Shown piece after piece: positions 17,504-24,732 of a DNA stretch of 42,856 bases. Under the pieces are notes generated by a model that was not told where the DNA came from, did no database searches, and worked only from the letters and a program-made list of their open reading frames with translations. A program made the position numbers and the translations under genes. The stretch lies in NCBI GenBank assembly GCA_035258565.1, contig DATFXF010000099.1:1-42856 (forward strand), written 5' to 3'. Origin of the DNA: DATFXF01 sp035258565. Lineage in GTDB: Bacteria; Acidobacteriota; Terriglobia; Acidiferrales; UBA7541. Numbering within the stretch: the stretch's first letter is position 1; every line of letters starts with the position of its first letter.

Positions 17504-18115
17504 ATGCCTTCGGCGGGCCCGTTGCGCTCTCCTTCCGCGCCCGTGGCCATTGAGGCCCACGCAGCCGATAACCTGCGCTACATCCGCGAGACGATGGAGC
17601 GCGCCGGATCGTTCACCGCCGTGCCCGGCTGGGGCGGCGTGGCCATTGGGTTCACGGCCCTCGCGGCGGCTTGGTTGGCGAGGCGGCAAGGCACGCCCGT
17701 GGCCTGGCTGGCCGTCTGGCTGAGCGAGGCTGTGCTGGCCATTGCCATCGCCAGCGGCGCCATGGCGCGCAAGGCGCGGCAGGCCAGGATGCCGCTGCTC
17801 TCGGGGCCGGCGCGCAAGTTCGCGTTGGGCTTTGCCCCACCGCTGCTGGTGGGCGCGCTGCTGACGGCAGTGCTGTTCCGCGCCGGCCCAGCCGAGGTGT
17901 TGCCCGGCATGTGGCTGCTGCTCTATGGCACCGCAGTGGTGACCGGAGGAACCTACTCGGTGCGCGTCGTGCCGGTGATGGGGCTCTGCTTCATCGCGCT
18001 GGGTGCCGCAGCATTGTTTTCGCCAGCGGACTGGGGGAACGCGTACATGGCCGTGGGCTTCGGGGGTTTGCAGATTGTCTTTGGGGTGGTGATCGCGAGG
18101 AAGTATGGTGGGTGA
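17504..18115 (+). CDS. Multi-spanning membrane protein of unknown function
   Basis: A 203-residue inner-membrane protein. A polar N terminus of about 45 residues (EAHAADNLRYIRETMERAGSF) precedes about six hydrophobic segments (GVAIGFTALAAAWLA, AWLAVWLSEAVLAIAIA, LLVGALLTAVLF, VLPGMWLLLYGTAVV, VVPVMGLCFIALGAAALF, AVGFGGLQIVFGVVIA). No family is recognised. It is followed 11 bp downstream by a winged-helix regulator gene. This pairing of a membrane protein with a small regulator suggests an autoregulated two-gene operon. The ATG lies at the predicted transcription start and there is no ribosome binding site. Confidence 0.75.
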   Translation: MPSAGPLRSPSAPVAIEAHAADNLRYIRETMERAGSFTAVPGWGGVAIGFTALAAAWLARRQGTPVAWLAVWLSEAVLAIAIASGAMARKARQARMPLLSGPARKFALGFAPPLLVGALLTAVLFRAGPAEVLPGMWLLLYGTAVVTGGTYSVRVVPVMGLCFIALGAAALFSPADWGNAYMAVGFGGLQIVFGVVIARKYGG

Positions 18116-18126
18116 GAGGAGGCAGG

Positions 18127-18519
18127 GTGGCTAAGTCATCTGCGTTAGCGCACGAAAGAGTACATAAGGGTCGGGCTGGGGGGCACCACCTACGCTCGCT
18201 GCGGGGCCAGGCGGAGGAAAGCGTGCCGCCGGATCTCGATCGCTTGATCCACGAGCGCATGCGGCTGGGCATCGTGAGCGCGCTGGCCGTCAACGATGCG
18301 CTGACCTTCAACGAACTGAAGGCGCTGCTGAAGACCACCGACGGCAACCTGAGCGTGCATGCGCGCAAGCTGGAGGAGGCGGCCTACATCTCGTGTACGA
18401 AGTCGTTCGACGGGCGGCTGCCAAGAACGGAGTACCGGTTGACGGCGGCCGGGCGACGGGCTCTCGAGCGCTATCTCGACCACATGGAGGCACTCATCCG
18501 AGCTACGCGGGAGCGCTAG
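18127..18519 (+). CDS. Winged-helix transcriptional regulator (MarR/ArsR-like)
   Basis: A 130-residue cytoplasmic DNA-binding protein. I place the start at GTG 18127 because AGGAGG lies at 18117-18122 and upstream codons overlap the membrane-protein gene. The core (residues of about 40-120) has PDLDRLIHERMRLGIVSAL, ALTFNELKALLKTTDGNLSV, HARKLEEAAYI, a wing with KSFDGRLPRTEYRLT, and AAGRRALERYLDHMEAL. This is the pattern of one-domain winged-helix regulators annotated as HTH_34-like. It probably represses its own operon; ACAAAG-containing palindromes occur at 17460-17470 and 18549-18570, on both sides of the operon. Confidence 0.8.
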   Translation: MAKSSALAHERVHKGRAGGHHLRSLRGQAEESVPPDLDRLIHERMRLGIVSALAVNDALTFNELKALLKTTDGNLSVHARKLEEAAYISCTKSFDGRLPRTEYRLTAAGRRALERYLDHMEALIRATRER

Positions 18520-18521
18520 GC

Positions 18522-18546
18522 AGACCGACCCAGGTCGATTTTTTTT
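18522..18546 (+). terminator. Possible short intrinsic terminator
   Basis: CGACC (18526-18530), two bases, and GGTCG (18533-18537) are followed by A and eight T residues (18539-18546). The stem is short and the loop tight, but the T-run just after the regulator stop codon fits a terminator of the 17.5-18.5 kb operon. Confidence 0.45.
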
Positions 18547-18548
18547 GG

Positions 18549-18570
18549 CTTTGTGCTTTACACAACAAAG
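18549..18570. promoter_or_regulatory. Inverted repeat upstream of uppS, possible operator
   Basis: CTTTGT (18549-18554) and ACAAAG (18565-18570) are exact complements 10 bp apart, enclosing a TTTACA that could be a -35 element. The ACAAAG half-site also occurs in the promoter at 17460-17470, so the regulator encoded between them may bind both. No experiment is implied. Confidence 0.4.
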
Positions 18571-18618
18571 TTATTTGCCTAGCTCGGGCGCAGTGCCGCA
18601 GGGAGAGCTGAGGAGACC

Positions 18619-19332
18619 GTGAACGGATCTCGGCCGGCAGGACTGCACGTCGCAATCATTCTGGACGGAAACGGGCGTTGGGCCCGCGCGCGGGGACTGC
18701 CGCGCGGGGCCGGCCATCGCGCCGGAGTCGAAGCCGTGCGGCGCATCGTCCACGTGGCGCCGGAGCTCGGCATCGGCACGCTGACACTCTACGTTTTCTC
18801 CTCGGACAACTGGGAGCGGCCGCAGGCGGAGGTAGTTGCCCTGCTGCGGCTGCTCCACGCGTACCTGCTGACGGAGGCCCCCGGGTATGCGGCGCACGGT
18901 GTGCGCCTGACCGTGATCGGTCGGCGCGACCGATTCTCGCGCCGTCTGCGCGAGGCCATCGAGGCTGCCGAAGCCGCCACCGCCTCGGGAGATTTGCTCG
19001 ACCTGCGGCTCGCGGTGGATTACTCGGCCCGCGAGGCGATCTTTCGCGCCGCCTGCCGCTTCTACAAGGTCAGGGAGGTCTCGCGCGCGTCGTTTGCGGG
19101 CGTGTTGGCCGAGGTGAATCGCGACAGTGCGCGGGACGTGGACCTGCTGATCCGCACCGGAGGCGAGCAGCGCCTCAGCGACTTCCTGCTTTGGGAGAGT
19201 GCGTATGCGGAGCTCTACTTTACCGAGCGCATGTGGCCGGAATTCACCGCGTCGGATCTGAAGGCCGCAGTGGCCGAGTTTCACGCCCGCGAGCGTCGCT
19301 TCGGCCGCCTGCCCGACACGGCCGCCAGTTGA
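18619..19332 (+). CDS. uppS: Polyprenyl (undecaprenyl) diphosphate synthase
   Basis: A cis-prenyltransferase that extends farnesyl diphosphate with isopentenyl diphosphate to the lipid carrier used in peptidoglycan and glycan synthesis. The 237-residue protein has the diphosphate-binding loop ILDGNGRWARARG with the catalytic Asp, GAGHRAGVEAVRR, TLYVFSSDNWERP, and the C-terminal LLIRTGGEQRLSDFLLWES plus AYAELYFTERMWPEF. These are the normal conserved regions of the family. Translation starts at GTG 18619 after AGGAGA. Product chain length cannot be read from the sequence. The gene stands alone; cdsA or ispC do not follow. Confidence 0.93.
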   Translation: MNGSRPAGLHVAIILDGNGRWARARGLPRGAGHRAGVEAVRRIVHVAPELGIGTLTLYVFSSDNWERPQAEVVALLRLLHAYLLTEAPGYAAHGVRLTVIGRRDRFSRRLREAIEAAEAATASGDLLDLRLAVDYSAREAIFRAACRFYKVREVSRASFAGVLAEVNRDSARDVDLLIRTGGEQRLSDFLLWESAYAELYFTERMWPEFTASDLKAAVAEFHARERRFGRLPDTAAS

Positions 19333-19383
19333 AGCAACCGCGGACGCGCGGAGCGCCCTGGAAAGGGACTCCCGCCCGGCTGG

Positions 19384-19851
19384 CTATCTTGCGGCGCGCC
19401 CGCGGGCCATGGCGAAGGCTTTGCGCAGCACCCGCGTCGCCGTCGGGGTGAGGTTGTAGCGCGTGAGTTCCTCTTCCGAGACGAAGGCAATCTCCGTGAC
19501 ATCGCTGCCAGGCCGTGGCTCCCCATCGACGCGCTCACAGAGGTAATCGAGGATCACAAAGTGATACTGCGGCCCGCGCGCGTGTGCCGGCTTGTCCGGC
19601 CGCTCGGGAAAGATCCGTTCGAAGACCTCAATCAGTTCCAGCACGCGCACTTCGAGACCAGTCTCCTCAGCGAGCTCGCGACGCACGCCCTCCTCGATCG
19701 TTTCGCCCAGTTCGAGAGTGCCTCCAGGGATGGACCATTGGCCCTTGAGCGGCTCACTTCCACGGCGGACAAGTAAGGCACGGCCCTCGCAGATCACCAC
19801 GCCGCCCACGCCGACCACTGGTTGCTCGGGATACTCACGTTTTGGCGTCAT
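19384..19851 (-). CDS. Nudix hydrolase
   Basis: A 155-residue hydrolase of nucleoside diphosphates linked to another moiety. The Nudix box is complete: GTLELGETIEEGVRRELAEE followed by TGLE, matching GX5EX7REUXEEXGU. It is preceded by VVGVGGVVICEGRALLVRRG and WSIPGG, which resembles ADP-ribose or 8-oxo-dGTP type members. The ATG at 19851 is chosen; an in-frame GTG at 19869 would add six residues. It converges on uppS with a gap of about 50 bp and is divergent from the LysW-like gene. The substrate cannot be predicted. Confidence 0.85.
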   Translation of the reverse strand: MTPKREYPEQPVVGVGGVVICEGRALLVRRGSEPLKGQWSIPGGTLELGETIEEGVRRELAEETGLEVRVLELIEVFERIFPERPDKPAHARGPQYHFVILDYLCERVDGEPRPGSDVTEIAFVSEEELTRYNLTPTATRVLRKAFAMARGRAAR

Positions 19852-19888
19852 TGCGAGTTGCCTGCTCACTTTCGGCGTGAGGGGGGTA

Positions 19889-19894
19889 TATAAT
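19889..19894 (+). promoter_or_regulatory. Consensus -10 box (TATAAT) before the LysW-like gene
   Basis: TATAAT lies about 46 bp before the GTG start at 19941. No good TTGACA is found 16-18 bp upstream, so the -35 element is weak or absent. Confidence 0.45.
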
Positions 19895-19940
19895 ACGCCC
19901 GCTGGGAATGCAGTCGACCCTTCACGAGGAGGTTCCAGCC

Positions 19941-20150
19941 GTGGTCCGGTGTCCCGAATGCGCCACCGAGATTGACGTAGACGAAGACGAGGTCGAGGAA
20001 GGCGAGATCCTCAGTTGCCCGGAGTGCGAGGTCGAGCTCGAGGTGGTGCAAGTCCACCCCGTCCACCTCAACGTGATCTCGGAGGAAGAAGAAGAGGAGC
20101 AGGATGAGGAAAAGGAGTTGCTAGGGGAGGAGGAAGAGGAGATCGAATAA
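19941..20150 (+). CDS. LysW-like zinc-binding protein with acidic tail
   Basis: A 69-residue protein. The GTG at 19941 is chosen because AGGAGG lies at 19927-19932 and the family sequence begins just there (VVRCPECATEIDVDEDEVEE). Two CPxC pairs (CPEC and CPEC) about 26 residues apart form a zinc site, and GEILSCPECEVELEVVQVHP matches LysW and related amino-group carrier proteins. In LysW the terminal EDWGE glutamate carries the biosynthetic intermediate. Here the C terminus is a long Glu-rich tail ending EEEEEIE with no such motif. No lysX, lysZ, lysY or lysJ gene is in the window, so a lysine-biosynthesis role is not supported by context. Confidence 0.75.
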   Translation: MVRCPECATEIDVDEDEVEEGEILSCPECEVELEVVQVHPVHLNVISEEEEEEQDEEKELLGEEEEEIE

Positions 20151-20391
20151 CCCCTCCCCCCGTTCCTTCCGGCATCCCTTCCCCCGGTCGTGTCATCCTA
20201 CCTCTTGGATGCTGCCTTCGGTTGCCGCCCTGCTTGTCAGGCTGGCCGGGCTGCGCTCTTTTCCCCTCGGAGAGCACCGCAGCAGGCGCAGTCCAGGCCA
20301 CGGGGAGAAGGTGCGGAGGCTCGACGCAAGAACGGGTCAGGCGGGTCGCTCGGGTGACCCGGCTGGCGTCCGTTCCAGGAGGGAAGCCCAA

Positions 20392-20754
20392 GTGAGGAAG
20401 ATCGGGAAGGTGGTGCCGCTCGTGCTCGCGTCTGTTCTTGCCGTCACCGCTTTTGCCCAGGACAAGAAAGAGTCGCAGTTGCGCACCGTGCGCGGAACGG
20501 TGGTCGCCAAGCAGGACGACCCTATCCCCTCCGCCGTGGTGTATTTGAAAAACCTCCGCACGCAGGCCGTGAAGACCTACATTACGGACGAAGCCGGCCA
20601 CTATCGCTTCAGCGGTCTCGATCCCAACGTGGACTACGAGATTCATGCTGAGAGCAAGGAGGAGACTTCCGCGAAACGCACCATCTCCAGTTTTGACAAT
20701 CGCAAAGAAATCGTCATTGTCTTGAAAGTGGATAAGAAGCGGAGCGAGAAGTAA
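20392..20754 (+). CDS. Secreted carboxypeptidase-regulatory-like domain protein
   Basis: A 120-residue exported protein. The GTG at 20392 is preceded by AGGAGGG at 20378-20384 and opens a signal peptide (KVVPLVLASVLAVTAFAQ). The rest is a single transthyretin-like beta-sandwich: VRGTVVAKQDDPIPSAVVYL, KTYITDEAGHYRFSGL, DPNVDYEIHAES and a final strand VIVLKVDKK. Such single-domain proteins are very common in acidobacteria and their role is unknown; the fold binds carbohydrate or protein surfaces in other contexts. The 240 bp before it contain no gene that I can see. Confidence 0.8.
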   Translation: MRKIGKVVPLVLASVLAVTAFAQDKKESQLRTVRGTVVAKQDDPIPSAVVYLKNLRTQAVKTYITDEAGHYRFSGLDPNVDYEIHAESKEETSAKRTISSFDNRKEIVIVLKVDKKRSEK

Positions 20755-20875
20755 GCTCACCTGCGTATTTTACTGAACTCCTCCGTCCTCATCGGGACAT
20801 CCGCAAGCCCGCATAAACGATCGTCATTTCCTTGCTCCTGGGGGCAGAGGCGGCCAGACTCGACGGCGGCGGCAG

Positions 20876-21052
20876 TCAGACCGGTTCGCGGGCCACCCAA
20901 TTATCGGAAAGATCGATAAGAGTTCCGCTGGGCAGCCAGAAGCGATGGAGCCGCGGAGTCTGGGAAGCGGCTTCAAATGCTGCCGGACCGAGTAGGAAAA
21001 GCCCAACCATTCCAAGTAGTAGCACCGAAACCGCTCTTCTTTCCCTACTCAT
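20876..21052 (-). CDS. Small single-span or secreted protein (58 residues)
   Basis: The ATG complement is at 21050-21052 and the stop at 20876-20878. The N terminus RAVSVLLLGMVGLFLLGPAAFEA is a signal peptide or membrane anchor. The remaining 30 residues (LHRFWLPSGTLIDLSDNWVA) look like a short beta hairpin. A GAGGTG ribosome binding site is five bases upstream. An 18-codon frame starting MIAYPEATG ends in an ATGA overlap with this start, and could be a coupled leader peptide. No family is recognised. Confidence 0.5.
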   Translation of the reverse strand: MSRERRAVSVLLLGMVGLFLLGPAAFEAASQTPRLHRFWLPSGTLIDLSDNWVAREPV

Positions 21053-21153
21053 TTGAGCACCTCTGTCTCAATCTTGACACCCGTAGCCTCCGGATAAGCG
21101 ATCATCGCGAGGATCCGGTTCCTTGCCGGGGCGAGCCCTCGCGGGCTGGTCGG

Positions 21154-21246
21154 TTATCTGTTCTGCTCTCTGCGGAACTCGATCAAGACGTGAATGAAGA
21201 AAGTAACTCCCACGCCAGCGAGTGCAACCATGGCTAGAGTTGTCAT
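21154..21246 (-). CDS. Very small membrane protein (30 residues)
   Basis: An ATG (complement at 21244-21246) with GGAGG about ten bases upstream opens 30 codons. The product is one hydrophobic helix, MTTLAMVALAGVGVTFFIHV, followed by a charged tail (LIEFRREQNR). It lies just downstream of the VWA-protein gene on the same strand (24 bp gap) and is likely cotranscribed. Size and layout fit a regulatory or accessory small membrane protein, without known function. Confidence 0.45.
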   Translation of the reverse strand: MTTLAMVALAGVGVTFFIHVLIEFRREQNR

Positions 21247-21269
21247 GACCCCCGTGCCTCCTTCCTCCC

Positions 21270-22220
21270 CTACCTCCCGGCACGAACAAAGACTTGCTCG
21301 GCTGCCACAAGCTCAGCGTTCGGCACTTCGGTCTCCAGTTTGACCCGCTGGAAGCCAGCTTTCTTCCCAGCCTTGGCGAGGAACGTGAGCACGTACTGGT
21401 GATTCAGTCTGTTCGTCAAGTCCTCCAGATAAGGTGCAAAGGCGATCGGGGTTTGGAATCCTTGGAAATAGGCCTCGCCACCAGTCTGATCCGCGAGCCG
21501 TGCGAGGTTATTCTGCCCCCAGTTCAACCTCCAGAGGCTGTGCCCGAAATGACCCACAGCAGCGGCGTAGATGGTATAGACGAGGACCCCGGCTCGTTGC
21601 GCCTGCTCGATCGCCGAATCCACATATGGGTCGGATGGCCCGCCACCGTAGAACCGGTCGATGCCATCGGAAACCATCAGAACCTCATGGCGCGCCGCGC
21701 CTGCAGGCCAACGTTTGATCAGGTCCACCAGGGAGAAGTAGGGGCTGGCCGACACGCCGGGGGAGCCCAGGGGCAGCCGAAGGGCCTTGGCCGCCAGGGC
21801 GTGGTCGGTGGTAAAGTTCTGAGCAACGTCCACGGTCCCGTTCCGCATGTAGCCGACAGCAATCGCCGTGGTGGCTGGCTGCGCGTTAATGAATTTACGA
21901 AAATCCTCCAATTGCGAACCGAGACTGGTGTCAGACCCGTCGTCCAGCAAGAGGAACAGCTCCAGCCCGGCATGGTCCCCCCGGAGCGCAAGCCAGTCCT
22001 TTACCAGGGCGCGGTCGTGACCTTGATACACCTTCACATCCTCGCGGTGGATGAGCGGAACATCTTTGCCATGCCGGGGTTCGACCGTGACCACCATGTG
22101 CACCGGCACGCCAGCGGACGAAGTGGCCACCTGGGCTGACAGGGCTGGCACAGGCATGAGGATCCCGGTCAGCTGAGCGATCGCCATGGCGCGGATTTTA
22201 ACCTTGGTTACGAGAGCCAT
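21270..22220 (-). CDS. VWFA-related domain protein (acidobacterial type)
   Basis: A 316-residue exported protein with a von Willebrand factor A-like domain. A hydrophobic N terminus (IAQLTGILMPVPALSAQ) precedes HMVVTVEPRHGKDVPLIHREDVKVYQ, the strand pattern typical of acidobacterial VWFA-related proteins. The metal site is altered: LELFLLLDDGSDTSLGSQL stands where DxSxS is usual, giving DDGSDTS. HEVLMVSDGIDRF corresponds to the second metal-binding loop. I chose the ATG at 22220, preceded by GGAGA; two ATGs (22232 and 22187) are alternatives. The stop lies 24 bp before a 30-residue membrane protein. Its biological role is unknown. Confidence 0.85.
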   Translation of the reverse strand: MALVTKVKIRAMAIAQLTGILMPVPALSAQVATSSAGVPVHMVVTVEPRHGKDVPLIHREDVKVYQGHDRALVKDWLALRGDHAGLELFLLLDDGSDTSLGSQLEDFRKFINAQPATTAIAVGYMRNGTVDVAQNFTTDHALAAKALRLPLGSPGVSASPYFSLVDLIKRWPAGAARHEVLMVSDGIDRFYGGGPSDPYVDSAIEQAQRAGVLVYTIYAAAVGHFGHSLWRLNWGQNNLARLADQTGGEAYFQGFQTPIAFAPYLEDLTNRLNHQYVLTFLAKAGKKAGFQRVKLETEVPNAELVAAEQVFVRAGR

Positions 22221-22256
22221 CTTTGTCTCCATTTCATCGAGAAGCTCGGCATTCGT

Positions 22257-23837
22257 TCACTCGAACAGAATCTTGCCCATCATTCCCTTATCTTCGTGGT
22301 TGAGCAGATGACAGTGAAATACGGACATGCCGCGAATCACTGGATCTGTGAAGTCCATGATGACGTCGACTGACCCACCGTACGGTACATTGACCGTGTC
22401 CAGCCACTCCGGACTCGGCAGCGGCACGCCATTCTCTCGGTAGGCCAAGAAGTGCGCCTGGTGAATGTGCATGGGGTGGAGCTCGCGCGTCCGATTCACG
22501 ATGCGCCAATGTTGGTAGGAACCGACTCGGGCGCGTACCATGGGATCCGCATCGGGAGCGTACTTCTGGCCGTTGATGTAGAAGCCGTTCCTGTCCTCGG
22601 TAAAGGTGACGACAAACTGCGGTGCTGTTTTCTCGAGATCCTCAACCTGAACAGGCTTATAAACTGGCGGACGCTCATCGATAGGGAGCACATGTGCCCG
22701 AGACAGAGAGCGAGGTCCTGGTACGATATCCGCGAGGATCATCTCGGGGTTGGGGTCGCCGTCCGGTCCCGTGTCGGCACATCGCGTGCGCAGGACGGTA
22801 TGCGTTCCCGCTGGCGGACCAACGACGATGGCTTCGACCCGCCCGCCTGGCGGCACCAACACGTGATCAACGAGCCGCGCGCGACGGCGCGGATTGTGGT
22901 ACGCAAGCGGCAAACCGTCGAGCGCGACGATCTCGAGTCGCTCCCCATCCACCTGCACATCGGCATAGCTGTCGGCAGCCGCGTTTACCATGCGCCAGAA
23001 CTGGCGCTCGCCGGGAGCGATGGTGATCTCCGGGCGGATGACACCATTGACGGTGAAGATACGCTCCGCCTCTTCCATTGACCTGCCACAACTAGCCATG
23101 GACATCTCCACGCGACGCTTCAATGCCGGGGCCTTGGGCTCCTGCTCGATCGAGCGACCGCGAAGGACAAGCACTCGTTCACGAAGGTTCCGCACCTCGG
23201 GGACGTAGCGGTCGATGCCCTCGACTACAATCGCGCCGGACATGCCGTCGAGCGCTTGCCGATGGCTCTCACCGTGCGGGTGGGTGTGATACCAATACAG
23301 GCCCGGCGGCTGCTCGAGCGGGATCTCAACCGAGTAGTTCAGTGTTTGGCCGGGCATGGCCATCATATCCAGCACGTCGTCTTGCGGAGCCTTCGGCGAG
23401 ACGCTTAGCCCGTGAAAATGCAGGTTCGTCATGTTCCTGCACGGGCTGATGGCGCACGACTCGCTCGGTGTGGAGGGGAGGGCGTTGACGTATTCTATCT
23501 TGAAGATGTCCCCTGGTGAAACGCGTATGAGGGGTGCTGCTATCTGCCCGCGGAATGAGAAAGCGTCGTGGCCATTCGCATCGCTCACGGAGCGGAGCGT
23601 CAAAGCAACCACGTGATCCTGCGCGCGCACTTCAGGCCCATCGGGCAAGTCCGCCGTCGGCGATGCTGCGCTCGATGGGCCACGATGGAACGTGTCCCTG
23701 AGTGCCGAGGCTGCTTCGTCAATGGCCCCTTTGCCGGCGTACAGGTGGGCTCCTAGCGCAAAGAAAATCATCATCCAAGCGAGCGCCGCTGCCGTTTGAA
23801 CCCAACGATGAGTCTTACCTGGAACCTTTGAGCGCAT
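22257..23837 (-). CDS. Multicopper oxidase
   Basis: A 526-residue exported multicopper oxidase, active in the periplasm or at the membrane. The N terminus has a membrane anchor or signal (AAALAWMMIFFALGAHLYA). Copper ligands are all visible: HFHG and YWYHTHPHG in the N-terminal cupredoxin domain, HPMHIH and HCHLLNHEDKGMMG in the C-terminal one, giving the type 1 (His, Cys, His, Met) and trinuclear sites. Laccase-, CueO- or bilirubin oxidase-like substrates are all possible. It precedes the VWA-protein gene by about 37 bp on the same strand and may be cotranscribed. No copper-resistance gene is nearby. Confidence 0.9.
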   Translation of the reverse strand: MRSKVPGKTHRWVQTAAALAWMMIFFALGAHLYAGKGAIDEAASALRDTFHRGPSSAASPTADLPDGPEVRAQDHVVALTLRSVSDANGHDAFSFRGQIAAPLIRVSPGDIFKIEYVNALPSTPSESCAISPCRNMTNLHFHGLSVSPKAPQDDVLDMMAMPGQTLNYSVEIPLEQPPGLYWYHTHPHGESHRQALDGMSGAIVVEGIDRYVPEVRNLRERVLVLRGRSIEQEPKAPALKRRVEMSMASCGRSMEEAERIFTVNGVIRPEITIAPGERQFWRMVNAAADSYADVQVDGERLEIVALDGLPLAYHNPRRRARLVDHVLVPPGGRVEAIVVGPPAGTHTVLRTRCADTGPDGDPNPEMILADIVPGPRSLSRAHVLPIDERPPVYKPVQVEDLEKTAPQFVVTFTEDRNGFYINGQKYAPDADPMVRARVGSYQHWRIVNRTRELHPMHIHQAHFLAYRENGVPLPSPEWLDTVNVPYGGSVDVIMDFTDPVIRGMSVFHCHLLNHEDKGMMGKILFE

Positions 23838-23903
23838 AGAAGACTCTTGTCCTCCCTCCCTTCCATCCGATGCCCGGGAAAGATCCTGGTAACAGCCGAA
23901 CGG

Positions 23904-24299
23904 CTAGGCGATGGCTAAGGTTTGCCGCGCAGGCGGGGCCATAAATTCCGGCCCTACCGGGTCCTTGACCGTCTCGCGAACAATCTTGTCGATGGTTCGG
24001 AAGGCCCCGCCATCCAGGTTCCAGCCCAAGATGTTCTCGACAGGTTGAAGCTGTTCGGGATGGCGTGCGCCCCACAAGGCCACGCTGACGCCAGGCTGGT
24101 CGAGCGCCCATCGCACCGCCAACTCGACCACCTGCTTGCCGTAGTTCTCTTGCGCGAATTGGTCGAGCGCCTCGACCGCCTGTAAGTATTGTGAATAACG
24201 TGGCGGCTGGAACTTGGGATCAACCTTTCGCAGATCGTCCCTGGTGAATCGGGTGTCCGGTTTCATCCTTCCGCTCAGCAGTCCGCGGCAGAGCGAGTT
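23904..24299 (-). pseudogene. Aldo/keto reductase, C-terminal part only
   Basis: Codons from about 24299 down to the stop at 23904 encode SLCRGLLSGRMKPDTRF, then FAQENYGKQVVELAVRWALD, QPGVSVALWGARHPEQLQP and a C-terminal tail, all characteristic of NAD(P)-dependent aldo/keto reductases. This is about the last 40 percent of a normal protein of about 330 residues. The Asp, Tyr, Lys and His catalytic residues lie in the missing part. The homology stops at about 24299, exactly where an opposite-strand fragment begins. A 120-residue product starting at an ATG (24266) could be made, but it would be inactive as a reductase. Confidence 0.75.
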
Positions 24300-24553
24300 A
24301 TCCTGGTGCCACGCCCAGCATCTCCGCGAATGGCACCGCCAACGCCATTCTGTGGGCGGCGGAGAACGGCAGCACCGCCGTTTTGCACGCCTATGATGCG
24401 ACGAACCTGTCGAGTGAAATCTACAACAGCAACCAGGCGGGCTCGCGAGATCAGTTCGGCGCCGGAAACAAGTTCATCAAACCCACCATCGCCAACGGCC
24501 ACGTCTACGTGGGCACAACCAACGGCGTCGCTGTGTTTGGCCTCCTGCATTAG
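24299..24553 (+). pseudogene. PQQ-type beta-propeller protein, C-terminal part only
   Basis: The plus frame from about 24305 to the TAG at 24551-24553 reads TPSISANGTANAILWAAENG, AVLHAYDATNLSSEIYNSNQ, FIKPTIANGHVYVGTTNGVAV and FGLL, the final blades of a PQQ-binding-like beta-propeller protein. About 80 codons remain of a protein usually 500 residues or more. There is no start codon for this frame and the homology begins within a few bases of the aldo/keto reductase break. I interpret both as remnants joined by a deletion or inversion. Confidence 0.7.
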
Positions 24554-24732
24554 TGCCTGGACGCTAGCGCGGGCCCGCCGTTGGAGAGTCACTCCGGTCC
24601 GGGCAGGGAGGCCCAAAACTGAAGTGCTGGCCCATCGTTAACACCCTGCCCATTCTTCCAGGTTCTCCCCTAGCCATTCGGCGGATGTAAACGAAGGCTG
24701 TTCTGCTACATCCTCTTCATGGAGGTGCACGA

